Assembly: GCA_964599885.1 (NCBI GenBank)
Contig: CAZRHH010000048.1
Coordinates: 1-24,334, forward strand
DNA length: 24,334 bases
Direction of reading: 5' to 3'
Source of the DNA: CAZRHH01 sp964599885
GTDB lineage: Bacteria > Chloroflexota > Dehalococcoidia > DSTF01 > JACRBR01
Positions 14,728-22,541 of this stretch are shown piece after piece; the first letter of the stretch is position 1; each line of letters starts with the position of its first letter. Both the position numbers and the translations under genes were made by a program. The notes under the pieces are model-generated. The model was given only the letters and a program-made list of their open reading frames with translations, searched no databases and was not told where the DNA came from.

Positions 14728-15102
14728 TTGAGGCCACAGCGGACCAAGCCGGCGACGGTGGACGCGTACATCGGGCGCTTCCCGCCGGACGTGCGGGCGA
14801 GTCTGGGAGCGATCCGGCGCACTGTGCGAGAAGCCGCGCCTGATGCTGAGGAGACGATCAGTTACCAGATACCGACGTACAAGCTGGACGGCAGTAACTT
14901 CCTGCATTTCGCGGCGCACGCGAAGCACATCGGTATGTATCCGCGTCCGTCCGGGAGCGCTGCGTTCGAGAAGGCGCTGGCGCCGTACGCGGCCGCCGAA
15001 GCTACATTGCGCTTCCCGATCGCGGAGGCGATTCCGCACGGTCTGGTGAAGAAGATCGTCGTTCACCGAGTGAGGGAACATCGGGCGAGCAAGAAGCGAT
15101 AG
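14728..15102 (+). CDS. DUF1801 (YdhG-like) small protein
   Basis: A 124-residue protein with the DUF1801 pattern: a helical start (YIGRFPPDVRASLGAIRRTV), then EETISYQIPTYKLDG, FLHFAAHAKHIGMYP, and a C-terminal PHGLVKKIV. Members adopt a YdhG-like fold; some were proposed as iron-delivery (frataxin-like) proteins, but the role is not established. I choose TTG 14728 because GGAGAG (14717-14722) precedes it at 5 nt; longer readings upstream run through tRNA-Ser and the repeats and cannot be coding. First of three small genes in the same direction; 37 bp to the next. Confidence 0.85.
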   Translation: MRPQRTKPATVDAYIGRFPPDVRASLGAIRRTVREAAPDAEETISYQIPTYKLDGSNFLHFAAHAKHIGMYPRPSGSAAFEKALAPYAAAEATLRFPIAEAIPHGLVKKIVVHRVREHRASKKR

Positions 15103-15139
15103 CGCCGAGCGATCCGAAGCGGCGCGATGGAGACCAGGC

Positions 15140-15769
15140 TTGGCGGTTGCATTCGGGCAGATCGTCGTGCTCAACGGCGCGCCTCGGTCGGGGAAATCGA
15201 GCATTGCGGCGGCGATTCAGGACACGTTTGATGGCGTGTGGATGAATCTGGGTGTCGATGTCTTCGTGTGGGAGGTGACGCCGAAGAAGATCCGCCCCGG
15301 CATGGGGCTTCGCCCCGGCGAGCAGGCGCATCCTGTCGCTCCGCTGGTACCGGTGCTGTACGCGGCGCTGTATGAATCGATCGCTGCGCACAGCCGCCTC
15401 GGACTGAACGTCGTCGTGGATGTCGGGCATCACGATCGGGCGATCCTCGCAGACTGCGCGCGGCGGCTCGCCGCATTGCCGGTGTTGTTCGTCGGCGTGC
15501 GCTGCCCGATCGAAGTGGTCATGGAGCGCCGCAACGAGGGCCAGTCCGGCCGTGCCGGCGGGTACGTCGTGGGCACGGCCGCCGATCCGGTGCCGGCGCC
15601 GGTGCTGCTCTGGCAGAACGCCGTGCACGAACCGGGCATCTACGATCTCGAAGTGGACACGTCGCAGCTCGATCCGGGCGAGTGCGCTGCCCACATACGC
15701 CGCCGTCTCGATGAAGGTCCCCTGGGTTCCGCGTTCATACGCGTCGCCGCGATGGGGCCAGACACGTGA
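15140..15769 (+). CDS. Chloramphenicol phosphotransferase-like P-loop kinase
   Basis: A 209-residue P-loop kinase resembling chloramphenicol 3-O-phosphotransferase of Streptomyces venezuelae. Visible are Walker A GAPRSGKSS (13-21), GVD with D40 at the place of the catalytic Asp37 of that enzyme, VVVDVGHHD (second acidic strand), VGVRCP and a C-terminal HEPGIYDLEVDTS matching the family VHxGxxYDxEVDT. The TTG start at 15140 has GGAG at 7 nt; the ATG at 15127 is out of frame. Whether it modifies chloramphenicol or another small alcohol is not known; most members are uncharacterised. Overlaps the next gene by 4 nt. Confidence 0.85.
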   Translation: MAVAFGQIVVLNGAPRSGKSSIAAAIQDTFDGVWMNLGVDVFVWEVTPKKIRPGMGLRPGEQAHPVAPLVPVLYAALYESIAAHSRLGLNVVVDVGHHDRAILADCARRLAALPVLFVGVRCPIEVVMERRNEGQSGRAGGYVVGTAADPVPAPVLLWQNAVHEPGIYDLEVDTSQLDPGECAAHIRRRLDEGPLGSAFIRVAAMGPDT

Positions 15770-16380
15770 CCACCGCCAAACCCAAACCGAAGTTCTTTGC
15801 GACGCCGGCGACGTTTCGCGCATGGCTTGACGCGCATCACAACTCATCGGCGGAGCTGCTGGTCGGCTTCTACAAGCGCGGATCCGGAACGCCGAGCATC
15901 ACCTGGCCCGAATCCGTCGACCAGGCGCTGTGCTTCGGCTGGATCGACGGCATACGGCGGCGGATCGATGACGTCAGCTACACCATCCGCTTTACGCCGC
16001 GAAACGCGCGCAGCACGTGGAGCGGCGTGAACGTGAGGCGCGTCGGCGAGCTGACGAAGGTGGGGTTGATGGCGCCCGCCGGGCTCGCTGCGTTCGAGCG
16101 CCGCCCGGAAGCGACCGCAGGCGCCTACTCCTACGAGCAACGACACGAACTGACGCTGGATCCGGCGTATACAAAGCGGTTGCGCGCCAACAAAGAAGCG
16201 AATGCCTTTTTCGAAGCGCAGCCGGCCGGGTACCGGACGGCGGCCACGTTCTGGGTAATGAGCGCGAAGCACGAAGCGACGCGACTGAAGCGACTGGCGA
16301 CGCTGATCGAGGATTCAGCCGCACGGCGGCCCATAGCAATGCTGAGGCGGCGGACGGGCAACCGAGATGCCCCCGGCTGA
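15766..16380 (+). CDS. YdeI/OmdA-family protein
   Basis: A 204-residue member of the YdeI/OmpD-associated family, recognised from WPESVDQALCFGWIDG, RFTPRNARSTWSGVNVRRV and the C-terminal FWVMSAKHEATRLKRLATLI. Family members have been linked to stress or peptide resistance in some bacteria but the biochemical role is unknown. The GTG at 15766 overlaps the kinase stop (GTGA), so the two are translated together. Like its two upstream neighbours it uses a non-ATG start. Confidence 0.85.
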   Translation: MTTAKPKPKFFATPATFRAWLDAHHNSSAELLVGFYKRGSGTPSITWPESVDQALCFGWIDGIRRRIDDVSYTIRFTPRNARSTWSGVNVRRVGELTKVGLMAPAGLAAFERRPEATAGAYSYEQRHELTLDPAYTKRLRANKEANAFFEAQPAGYRTAATFWVMSAKHEATRLKRLATLIEDSAARRPIAMLRRRTGNRDAPG

Positions 16381-16396
16381 TTGCCCGCCCCCCTCC

Positions 16397-16412
16397 GAAG
16401 CTAACGAGCTTC
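16397..16412 (+). terminator. Hairpin after the YdeI-family gene, possible terminator
   Basis: Perfect 6-bp stem GAAGCT / AGCTTC with an AACG loop, 16 nt after the stop. No T-run follows; a third GAAGCT at 16419 offers alternative pairing. Weak terminator at best. Confidence 0.3.
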
Positions 16413-16458
16413 ACTGCCGAAGCTACAGAGCATCATGCGACCGCTGGTCGGGGCCGAT

Positions 16459-16486
16459 ACTCCTGAGATTCAGGAAATTCAGGAGT
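16459..16486 (+). promoter_or_regulatory. Inverted repeat covering the ribosome-binding site of the GGDEF-EAL gene
   Basis: ACTCCTGA (16459-16466) pairs perfectly over 8 bp with TCAGGAGT (16479-16486), which contains the Shine-Dalgarno AGGAG (16481-16485). The same left arm can pair over 6 bp with a second TCAGGA at 16470-16475 (3-nt loop), leaving the Shine-Dalgarno free. The right arms are a direct repeat of ATTCAGGA with a 9-nt period. Could be an RNA switch for translation or a protein operator. Confidence 0.55.
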
Positions 16487-16491
16487 AGTGC

Positions 16492-18879
16492 GTGGTCTCC
16501 AGCGGCGTATCCATGACGCGGCTCGAACGGGTCCGGCGCGACCAGACGCCACAGGCGTTGGCGCGGCTGGTCGTAGCTTCGCTGTTCGTCGCCATGTGGG
16601 TGTGCCTGTGGGTCGCGCACATCCCGATGCCGGTGCCGTTCCTGGCGCTGCTAGCCGGCGAAATCCTGTTCTTTCTTCTCTATATGTATGTGGTCCAAAA
16701 GCTGCCATCCGAACAGGCGGTGCGGCGGGCGCATTACGGCATGCTCGCGGTCGAGATCGCCTTCCACACGGCGATGGTCTACTTCCTCGGCGGGCTCGCC
16801 TGGCTCGGGGCGTTCGCCTACATGTTCGGGCTGATCTTCACCAACACGTTTCTCGATCTGCGCCGTGGCTTCGTCTACACCGCGGGCGCGGCCTCGGCGT
16901 TCACCTCGTTGGCCGTCGCCGAGGCGACCGGGGTCATCCCGCACTACACGTATCTGGACGAAGGCGCGATGCGGTACGGCGATGCCCGATTCGTGCTGAC
17001 ATCGACGCTGGGCGGCGTTGGTGTGTTCTTTAGCACGTACCTCTGGGTGAACTGGGTCGGGCACCAGCTCCGCCGCGAACGGGACAACGCCGTCGGCGTG
17101 CAGGACGAATTGCTCATTGCCCGGCAGGACGTCCAACGCGCGAACAATCAGCTGGAGACCCGCGTCCAGGAACGCACATCGGAACTCGAACTCGCCGTCA
17201 CGGCGCTCGGCGACAGTGACGCGCTCCTCAAGTCCACCATCGAATCCACCGCCGACGGCATTCTCGTTGTCGATCGCGCCGGCCAGGTCGCGCTGACGAA
17301 CGCCCGCTTTGCGGAAATGTGGCGCATCCCGCCCGAGATCGTCGCATCAAACGACGACGATAAGATGCTGCAGTTCGTCATCGAGCAGTTACAGGACCCC
17401 GAGGCCTTCATCGCCAAGGTGCAAGAGTTGTATCAGAGCGACCGCGAAGGTTTCGATACGCTGCAATTCAAGGATGGGCGCGTCTTCGAGCGCTACTCAC
17501 GTCCGCTGATGAGCGATGGCGCCGTCGATGGGCGCGTGTGGAGCTTTCGCGACGTCAGCGAGCGCAGGCGGTTCGAAGCGCAGCTCGTCGATCTGGCGAA
17601 CCACGACGCTCTCACAGGACTGTTCAACCGCCGCCGCTTCAACGAGGAGATCGATCAACAGCTCTCGACCGCCCGCCGGTATGACTTCCACGGCGCCTTG
17701 CTCTTTCTGGACTTGGACCAGTTCAAGGATGTAAACGATAGCCGCGGCCACCGGGCGGGCGATGAGATTCTCATCGGACTGGCGCTGCTGTTGCGCGAGC
17801 GGCTCCGGGAGAGCGACATCGTCGCACGCCTCGGCGGCGACGAGTTCGCGATCCTGCTGCCCCACACCGACGAGCGCGAAGCACGCCGCGTCGCCGACGA
17901 CGTGCTGGAGGCGATACGCACGCATTCCTTCACCGCGGGCGGGACGCCGCTTCGGCTGAGCGCGAGTGTCGGCGTCGCGCTGTTCCCGGAACACGGGGCC
18001 ACGGCGGGCGAGCTGCTGTCGCGCGCCGATCTGGCGATGTACCAGGCGAAGGGCGAGGGCCGGAACCGGCTCTGCATGTTCGAGCCCGAGGGCGACTGGC
18101 AGGCCGCTGTCGAGGCGCGCATCGGCTGGTATCAGCGCATCCACGAAGCGCTCGAGCGCGATCTGTTTGTGTTGCACGCGCAACCAATGCTGGATCTGCG
18201 CACCGGCACCGTCACGCAGTACGAGCTGCTGCTGCGCGCCGTCGAGGTCAACGGCGAACTTGTGTTGCCGGGCGTGTTCCTCGACATCGCAGAACGCTCG
18301 GGACTGATCCAGGAGATCGATCGCTGGGTCGTGCGGCGGGCGATCCGTATGCTCGGCGAGCATCGCGCCGCGGGCGAGCAGATCACCCTTTCCGTCAACC
18401 TCTCCGGCCGCGCGTTCGCCGATCGCGATCTGTTGTCGATCATTCAGACGGAACTGAGCGCCGCATCGGTCGATCCCGCCGCGCTGATTCTCGAAGTGAC
18501 CGAGACGGCGGCGATCACGAACATGGACGACGCGCAGCGCTTCGTGCGGACCTTGGAAGCGATCGGATGCGGATTCGCGCTCGACGACTTCGGCGTCGGC
18601 TTTTCATCGTTCTCGCATCTCAAGTATCTGCCGGTGGACTATCTGAAGATCGACGGCAGCTTCATCCGCGACCTGCCACGCAACCCGATCGACCAGCAAT
18701 TGGTGCAGGCGATCGTCAACGTCGCGCGCGCACTCGGAAAACAGACGATCGCCGAGTTCGTGAACGATGACGAGACGATCCGCCTGCTGACGGAGTACGG
18801 CGTGGACTTCGCCCAGGGATATCACATCGGCGTGCCCGCCCTGTTGCCAGAGCCACACCAGCGGGACGCCGCCGCGTAG
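16492..18879 (+). CDS. Membrane PAS-GGDEF-EAL cyclic-di-GMP protein
   Basis: A 795-residue sensor that can make and/or break c-di-GMP. Residues about 20-190 hold five or six membrane segments; 195-245 is a probable coiled coil; 246-360 a PAS domain (STADGILVVDRAGQVALTN); 365-530 a GGDEF domain; 545-790 an EAL domain. The cyclase motif GGDEF (448-452) and inhibitory I-site RESD (439-442, exactly five residues before) are intact. In the EAL part the motif reads ELL (E578), with N636, E668, D698-D699, K719, E755 (AEFV form) and Q775 kept, so phosphodiesterase activity remains possible. GTG 16492 has AGGAG at 6 nt; ATG 16513 is the alternative. Not in an obvious operon. Confidence 0.95.
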   Translation: MVSSGVSMTRLERVRRDQTPQALARLVVASLFVAMWVCLWVAHIPMPVPFLALLAGEILFFLLYMYVVQKLPSEQAVRRAHYGMLAVEIAFHTAMVYFLGGLAWLGAFAYMFGLIFTNTFLDLRRGFVYTAGAASAFTSLAVAEATGVIPHYTYLDEGAMRYGDARFVLTSTLGGVGVFFSTYLWVNWVGHQLRRERDNAVGVQDELLIARQDVQRANNQLETRVQERTSELELAVTALGDSDALLKSTIESTADGILVVDRAGQVALTNARFAEMWRIPPEIVASNDDDKMLQFVIEQLQDPEAFIAKVQELYQSDREGFDTLQFKDGRVFERYSRPLMSDGAVDGRVWSFRDVSERRRFEAQLVDLANHDALTGLFNRRRFNEEIDQQLSTARRYDFHGALLFLDLDQFKDVNDSRGHRAGDEILIGLALLLRERLRESDIVARLGGDEFAILLPHTDEREARRVADDVLEAIRTHSFTAGGTPLRLSASVGVALFPEHGATAGELLSRADLAMYQAKGEGRNRLCMFEPEGDWQAAVEARIGWYQRIHEALERDLFVLHAQPMLDLRTGTVTQYELLLRAVEVNGELVLPGVFLDIAERSGLIQEIDRWVVRRAIRMLGEHRAAGEQITLSVNLSGRAFADRDLLSIIQTELSAASVDPAALILEVTETAAITNMDDAQRFVRTLEAIGCGFALDDFGVGFSSFSHLKYLPVDYLKIDGSFIRDLPRNPIDQQLVQAIVNVARALGKQTIAEFVNDDETIRLLTEYGVDFAQGYHIGVPALLPEPHQRDAAA

Positions 18880-18991
18880 CTCCTTCACCCGGCGACTTCC
18901 CGACACGATGCGCTTCCGCGCCGCCGAGCTTATCCTCAAGGCGGATCTGCGGGTGCGTGTCGATGTCGCAGACATGAAAGGGAGTGGGCGC

Positions 18992-19948
18992 ATGCCCCGA
19001 GAGCGCTACGAACGCACAGGCCTGCGCCCGGAAGTCGAACAACTCCTCGCCGCCGCGGCCGCCGCCAAGCAGCCCGGCGCGCCTCCGACGGACATCGCCA
19101 CGCTGCGCGCGACGAACCTCATGGCCGCCGCATACTTCAATGTTGGCGCGCCCGCGATCGCGCTCGAGCGCGAGATCACGATCGAGACACCCGCTGCGTC
19201 GTTACGCGCGCTCGTCTACGCGCCGGTAGCGGAGCCCGAGGGACTGCCCATCGTGCTGCATCTGCACGGCGGCGGCTACGTCTTCATGTTGCCGGAGTCG
19301 TTCTCGAAACCCTGGAAAGAGATCGCGATCGCAGCGAACGCCATCGTCGTCAGCCTCGACTACCGTCTCGCGCCGGAGCATCCGTACCCCGCCGCGCTCG
19401 ACGATGCCGTCGCAGTCGTCCGCTGGCTGCGCGAGCATGCCACAGAACTCGGCGCCGACCCGGCGCGCATCGCGATCGGCGGCGAATCCGCCGGCGGCGG
19501 CCTCGCCGCCGCGACCACGTTACGGCTGCTTGCGGAAGGCGATGAGCCACCCGCCGCGCTTGCGATCGCCAGTGCCTGGCTCGACGTGCGCGACGCATCG
19601 CCATCGTTTCTGGCGTTTGGCCCGGACGACGCGTTCATTGACACCGCAACGATGACGCACTGGCGCGAACAGTACGTGCCGCGCAACGAGCAGTGGTTAG
19701 ACCCGTACGTCAGCCCGGTGTTTGGTGACGTCTCATCGTTTCCGCCGGCCTGCATCGTCGTCGCCGGCATCGACCCGCTCTACGACGAGGGAGTCTCGTT
19801 CGCGGCGAAGCTGCGCGCCGCCGGCCGCCGCGTCGAACTGCACGAGTACGATGGCATGCCGCACATCTTCTGGTGCTTCCCGCCCCTCCATCAGTTCAGC
19901 GATGTCTCCGCGCGGATGAGCGCGTTCCTGCGTCGCGAGTTCGCCTAG
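18992..19948 (+). CDS. Alpha/beta hydrolase of the HSL (hormone-sensitive lipase) family
   Basis: A 318-residue carboxylesterase-type hydrolase. The oxyanion motif HGGGY (93-97) and nucleophile GESAGG (S166) are present, with Asp261 (GIDPLYDEG) and His291 (DGMPHIF) completing the triad; YRLAPEHPYPA (124-134) is the family signature. No signal peptide, so cytoplasmic; it probably cleaves short-chain esters. I choose ATG 18992, with AAGGGAG 6 nt upstream, over in-frame ATG codons at 18908 and 18974, whose extra residues are not family-like. It lies 112 bp after the GGDEF-EAL gene and may be transcribed separately. Confidence 0.92.
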   Translation: MPRERYERTGLRPEVEQLLAAAAAAKQPGAPPTDIATLRATNLMAAAYFNVGAPAIALEREITIETPAASLRALVYAPVAEPEGLPIVLHLHGGGYVFMLPESFSKPWKEIAIAANAIVVSLDYRLAPEHPYPAALDDAVAVVRWLREHATELGADPARIAIGGESAGGGLAAATTLRLLAEGDEPPAALAIASAWLDVRDASPSFLAFGPDDAFIDTATMTHWREQYVPRNEQWLDPYVSPVFGDVSSFPPACIVVAGIDPLYDEGVSFAAKLRAAGRRVELHEYDGMPHIFWCFPPLHQFSDVSARMSAFLRREFA

Positions 19949-19973
19949 CGCGCGTCAACCCGAAGAACCAGCC

Positions 19974-19994
19974 AGCGGCCCAGGCCTCGCCGCT
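19974..19994 (+). terminator. Hairpin after the hydrolase gene, possible terminator
   Basis: AGCGGC / GCCGCT 6-bp stem with a 9-nt loop, 25 nt after the stop codon and before the aap promoter region. No T-run. Confidence 0.25.
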
Positions 19995-20038
19995 GCCCCC
20001 AAGCGCCGTCTGTTATCAAATTGTAATTCCGTTCGTGC

Positions 20039-20044
20039 TATACC
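20039..20044 (+). promoter_or_regulatory. Possible -10 of the aapJQMP operon
   Basis: TATACC preceded by GTGC in the only AT-rich stretch (20011-20044) of the 143-bp gap before aapJ. An upstream TTGTAA lies 12 nt away, too near for an ideal -35. Confidence 0.3.
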
Positions 20045-20078
20045 AACGAGACGCGTACCGCTCCGGGAGCGACTCTTC

Positions 20079-20085
20079 AAGGAGG
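20079..20085 (+). promoter_or_regulatory. Strong ribosome-binding site of aapJ
   Basis: AAGGAGG, an almost full anti-16S match, 6 nt before ATG 20092. Far stronger than those of the following genes in the operon and decides the start, excluding upstream in-frame ATG codons. Confidence 0.9.
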
Positions 20086-20091
20086 AAACGG

Positions 20092-21237
20092 ATGTACCTA
20101 ATGCGAATCGTTCGATCGGCACTCCTCGGCCTCGCCCTGGTGGGCATGCTCTTCATCGCCGCGGCGTGCGACGACGACGGCGACAACGGCGACGCAACAC
20201 CCGATACGGACACCACGCAGTCCGCCGGCGCGACCGCCCCCACCGGGCAGGACCCTCCGCCCGACGGCGAAGGCGGCCGCATCCTTGAACAGGTGCAGAG
20301 CCGTGGCGAACTCGTCTGCGGCGTCAACGACGCCGTCCCCGGTTTCGGCTTCGTCGATGCGCAGGGCGCGTTCTCCGGTTTCGATATCGACTACTGCCGC
20401 GCCGTCGCGGCAGCTGTCCTCGGCGACCCTGAAGCGGTGCGGTACGTCCCCTTGACCGCCGAAGCGCGGTTCACAGCACTGCAGACCGGCCAGGTCGATG
20501 TCTTGATCCGCAACACCACCTGGACCGTCAGCCGCGACGCGCAGTCCGGCGCCGCGTTCGCCACGACCACGTTCTACGACGGCCAGGGCATCATGGTCCG
20601 CGAGGCCGACGGCTTTGCCGATGTCGACGCGCTCGCTGCGGCGACCGTCTGCGTGTTGCAGGGCACGACGACCGAACTCAACCTCGCCGACAGACTGCCC
20701 GGCAGCACGCCGCTCGGTTTCGAAGACGTCGAGACGCTACAAGCGGCGTTCGTCGAAGAGCGCTGCGATGCCTGGACCTCCGACAAGTCGCAGCTCGCCG
20801 CGCGCCGCTCGACCTACCCCGAGGCGGAAGGCGGCCCCGACTCGCTCGTGATCCTCGAAGAGACGTTCTCGAAGGAGCCGCTCGGTCCGGCGACTGTCGA
20901 CAACGACAGCCAGTGGTTCGACATCGTCAACTGGGTGGTGATCGGGACGATCCTCGCCGAAGAAGCGGGCATCACAAGCGAAACCGTCGCCGATTCAGCC
21001 GCCACACCTGAGACTCTCGACATCGCGCGCCTGCTAGGCGTCGGCTTCGAAGGTGGTGAAGTCTTCGACGCCGGCCTCGGCATCGAGGTCGACGCCATGC
21101 AGGACGTCATCACGGCCGTCGGCAACTACGGCGAGATCTACGAGCGGAATATCACGCCAATTGGCATCGAGCGCGCCGAAACGCTGAACGCGCTCTGGAC
21201 CGATGGCGGCCTGATCTACGGACCGCCGTGGCGCTAG
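20092..21237 (+). CDS. aapJ: General L-amino-acid ABC transporter substrate-binding lipoprotein, AapJ-like
   Basis: A 381-residue binding protein that would capture amino acids outside the membrane and deliver them to AapQ-AapM. It starts with a lipoprotein signal peptide (LALVGMLFIAAAC, lipidated C26), then an Asp/Thr/Pro-rich spacer to about residue 60, then the SBP_bac_3 domain, recognised from RGELVCGVNDAVPGFG, GFDIDYCRAVAAAVLGD and the AapJ-like RCDAWTSDKSQLAA. Four cysteines in the mature domain follow the AapJ pattern and probably form disulfides. Proteobacterial AapJ is soluble and periplasmic; a lipid anchor here suggests a different envelope. First gene of the operon, separated from aapQ by a strong hairpin that may raise aapJ over permease levels. 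Confidence 0.93.
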   Translation: MYLMRIVRSALLGLALVGMLFIAAACDDDGDNGDATPDTDTTQSAGATAPTGQDPPPDGEGGRILEQVQSRGELVCGVNDAVPGFGFVDAQGAFSGFDIDYCRAVAAAVLGDPEAVRYVPLTAEARFTALQTGQVDVLIRNTTWTVSRDAQSGAAFATTTFYDGQGIMVREADGFADVDALAAATVCVLQGTTTELNLADRLPGSTPLGFEDVETLQAAFVEERCDAWTSDKSQLAARRSTYPEAEGGPDSLVILEETFSKEPLGPATVDNDSQWFDIVNWVVIGTILAEEAGITSETVADSAATPETLDIARLLGVGFEGGEVFDAGLGIEVDAMQDVITAVGNYGEIYERNITPIGIERAETLNALWTDGGLIYGPPWR

Positions 21238-21244
21238 GTCAATA

Positions 21245-21294
21245 GCGAAGCGATGGGGCGGGTCGCCNNNNNNNNNNGACCCGCCCCGCTTCGC
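21245..21294 (+). terminator. Long hairpin between aapJ and aapQ (attenuator or mRNA-stabilising), containing an assembly gap
   Basis: The arms 21245-21264 and 21278-21294 pair over 10 bp (GGGGCGGGTC / GACCCGCCCC) and, past a 3-nt bulge, a further 7 bp (GCGAAGC / GCTTCGC). The 10-N gap and three known bases fall in the loop. Such structures after the binding-protein gene commonly set the excess of binding protein over permease. It starts 7 nt after the aapJ stop and ends 8 nt before the aapQ start. Confidence 0.75.
21268..21277. other. Assembly gap (10 N)
   Basis: Ten undetermined bases exactly in the loop of a long GC-rich hairpin. The true gap length is not known from the sequence; reads or polymerase probably failed at the structure. 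Confidence 0.98.
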
Positions 21295-21302
21295 GTCCGC
21301 CC

Positions 21303-22541
21303 GTGGTCACCCAAGCCTCCCGCCGCGGCGACACGTCGCCCATCGCTCTCTGGCGCAACATGCGCGCGCGGCGCATGGCCGCGCAGACCGTGTTCATCGT
21401 CTTCATCGCGGTCGCCGCATGGGTGCTGATCGACAACCTCACATCCGAACTCGATCGCACGAACCTCGACGCGTTTCCGTTCGTTAGCCTCGATGGCGAT
21501 GCGCCCTTCATCCACATCCAGAAAGATTTTCTCGGACAGCGCGCCGGCTTCAACCTGAAGGAGACATCGTTCGGCGTCGACTACAGCGCCAACGACAGCT
21601 ACCGCAAAGCGTTCGTTGCCGGACTGTCCAACACGTTTCGAGTCGCCATCCTCGGCCTCGTCCTCGCGTCGGCACTGGGCCTCGTCGCTGGCGTCGCTCG
21701 CCTTTCGAAGAATTGGCTCGTCTCGCATCTCGCCGCCGCCTACGTCGAGATCTTCCGCAACGTGCCGCTCCTCGTTCAATTGATCTTCTGGTACACGGCC
21801 GTTGCGCTGCGTCTCCCGCGCATTCAGGACAGCATCGACATCTTCGGGGTGATGCTGATCTCGAACCGCTCCGTCGCCGTCTTCTGGGCCGAAGCGCGTG
21901 GCAACTTCGGGATGTGGGCGATCGTGCTGCTCGTCGCGCTCGTAGCGGCCGCCATCGTCAAGACAGTGCTAGCACGCCAGCAAGATGCGACGGGTAAGCC
22001 GCGATACCCGTGGTGGTCCGCGAGCGGCGTCTTGTTACTCATCGCCGTCGTGTCGTTCTTCGCGACCGGCGGCCCGCTCGAATTTCAGCGGCCCGAACTC
22101 GAAGGGCGCGTGTACATCGGGGGTGCGCAGATGAGCCCGGAGTTCGCGGCGCTCGTCGTCGGTCTCGTGCTGTACACCGGCGCGTTCATCGCCGAGGTCG
22201 TACGCGCGAGCGTCCTCTCCGTACCACGCGGCCAGGACGAAGCTGCCGCAGCGCTCGGACTCAAGCCGCTCGAGCGCCTGCGCCACATCGTCCTGCCGCA
22301 GGCGCTCCGCATCATGATCCCGCCGCTCACGAACCAGTACCTCAACCTCACGAAAAACACGAGTCTCGCCGTTGCGGTCGCGTACCCGGACGTCTTCCAG
22401 GTCACGCGCGTCACGATCAACCAGACCGGTCAAGCCGTACCGATGATCGCGCTCGTCATGCTCACGTACCTGACGATCAGCCTGTCGATTGCCGCCGTCA
22501 TGAACCTCATCTACAACCGCGGGCTCGGGGGTGGCCGCTGA
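21303..22541 (+). CDS. aapQ: General L-amino-acid ABC transporter permease, AapQ-like
   Basis: A 412-residue inner-membrane permease of the HisM/GlnP type. It has an N-terminal membrane segment (TVFIVFIAVAAWVLI), an insert, then the transport domain with NTFRVAILGLVLAS near residue 110 and the cytoplasmic EAA loop (VPRGQDEAAAALGLKPLERLRHIVLPQALR) that docks on the ATPase. About 400 residues is usual for AapQ, longer than simple GlnP permeases. GTG 21303 is the likely start but has no Shine-Dalgarno because the hairpin arm occupies that place; ATG 21360 is a fallback. Its TGA overlaps the aapM ATG by one base. Confidence 0.92.
   Translation: MVTQASRRGDTSPIALWRNMRARRMAAQTVFIVFIAVAAWVLIDNLTSELDRTNLDAFPFVSLDGDAPFIHIQKDFLGQRAGFNLKETSFGVDYSANDSYRKAFVAGLSNTFRVAILGLVLASALGLVAGVARLSKNWLVSHLAAAYVEIFRNVPLLVQLIFWYTAVALRLPRIQDSIDIFGVMLISNRSVAVFWAEARGNFGMWAIVLLVALVAAAIVKTVLARQQDATGKPRYPWWSASGVLLLIAVVSFFATGGPLEFQRPELEGRVYIGGAQMSPEFAALVVGLVLYTGAFIAEVVRASVLSVPRGQDEAAAALGLKPLERLRHIVLPQALRIMIPPLTNQYLNLTKNTSLAVAVAYPDVFQVTRVTINQTGQAVPMIALVMLTYLTISLSIAAVMNLIYNRGLGGGR

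Noticed and set aside
16459..16491. c-di-GMP riboswitch upstream of the GGDEF-EAL gene
   Set aside because: The leader between the preceding gene and the start is about 110 nt and lacks the GEMM-type conserved bases; only simple hairpins are seen.
17241..18879. Degenerate, inactive EAL domain because the motif is ELL
   Set aside because: The catalytic Glu (E578) and the other metal-binding and catalytic residues are kept; variation of the two following residues and the AEFV form are common in this subfamily.
22010..22540. N-terminal extension of the aapM frame
   Set aside because: Lies out of frame inside aapQ and is Arg/Pro-rich; the TGATG junction at 22541 marks the start.
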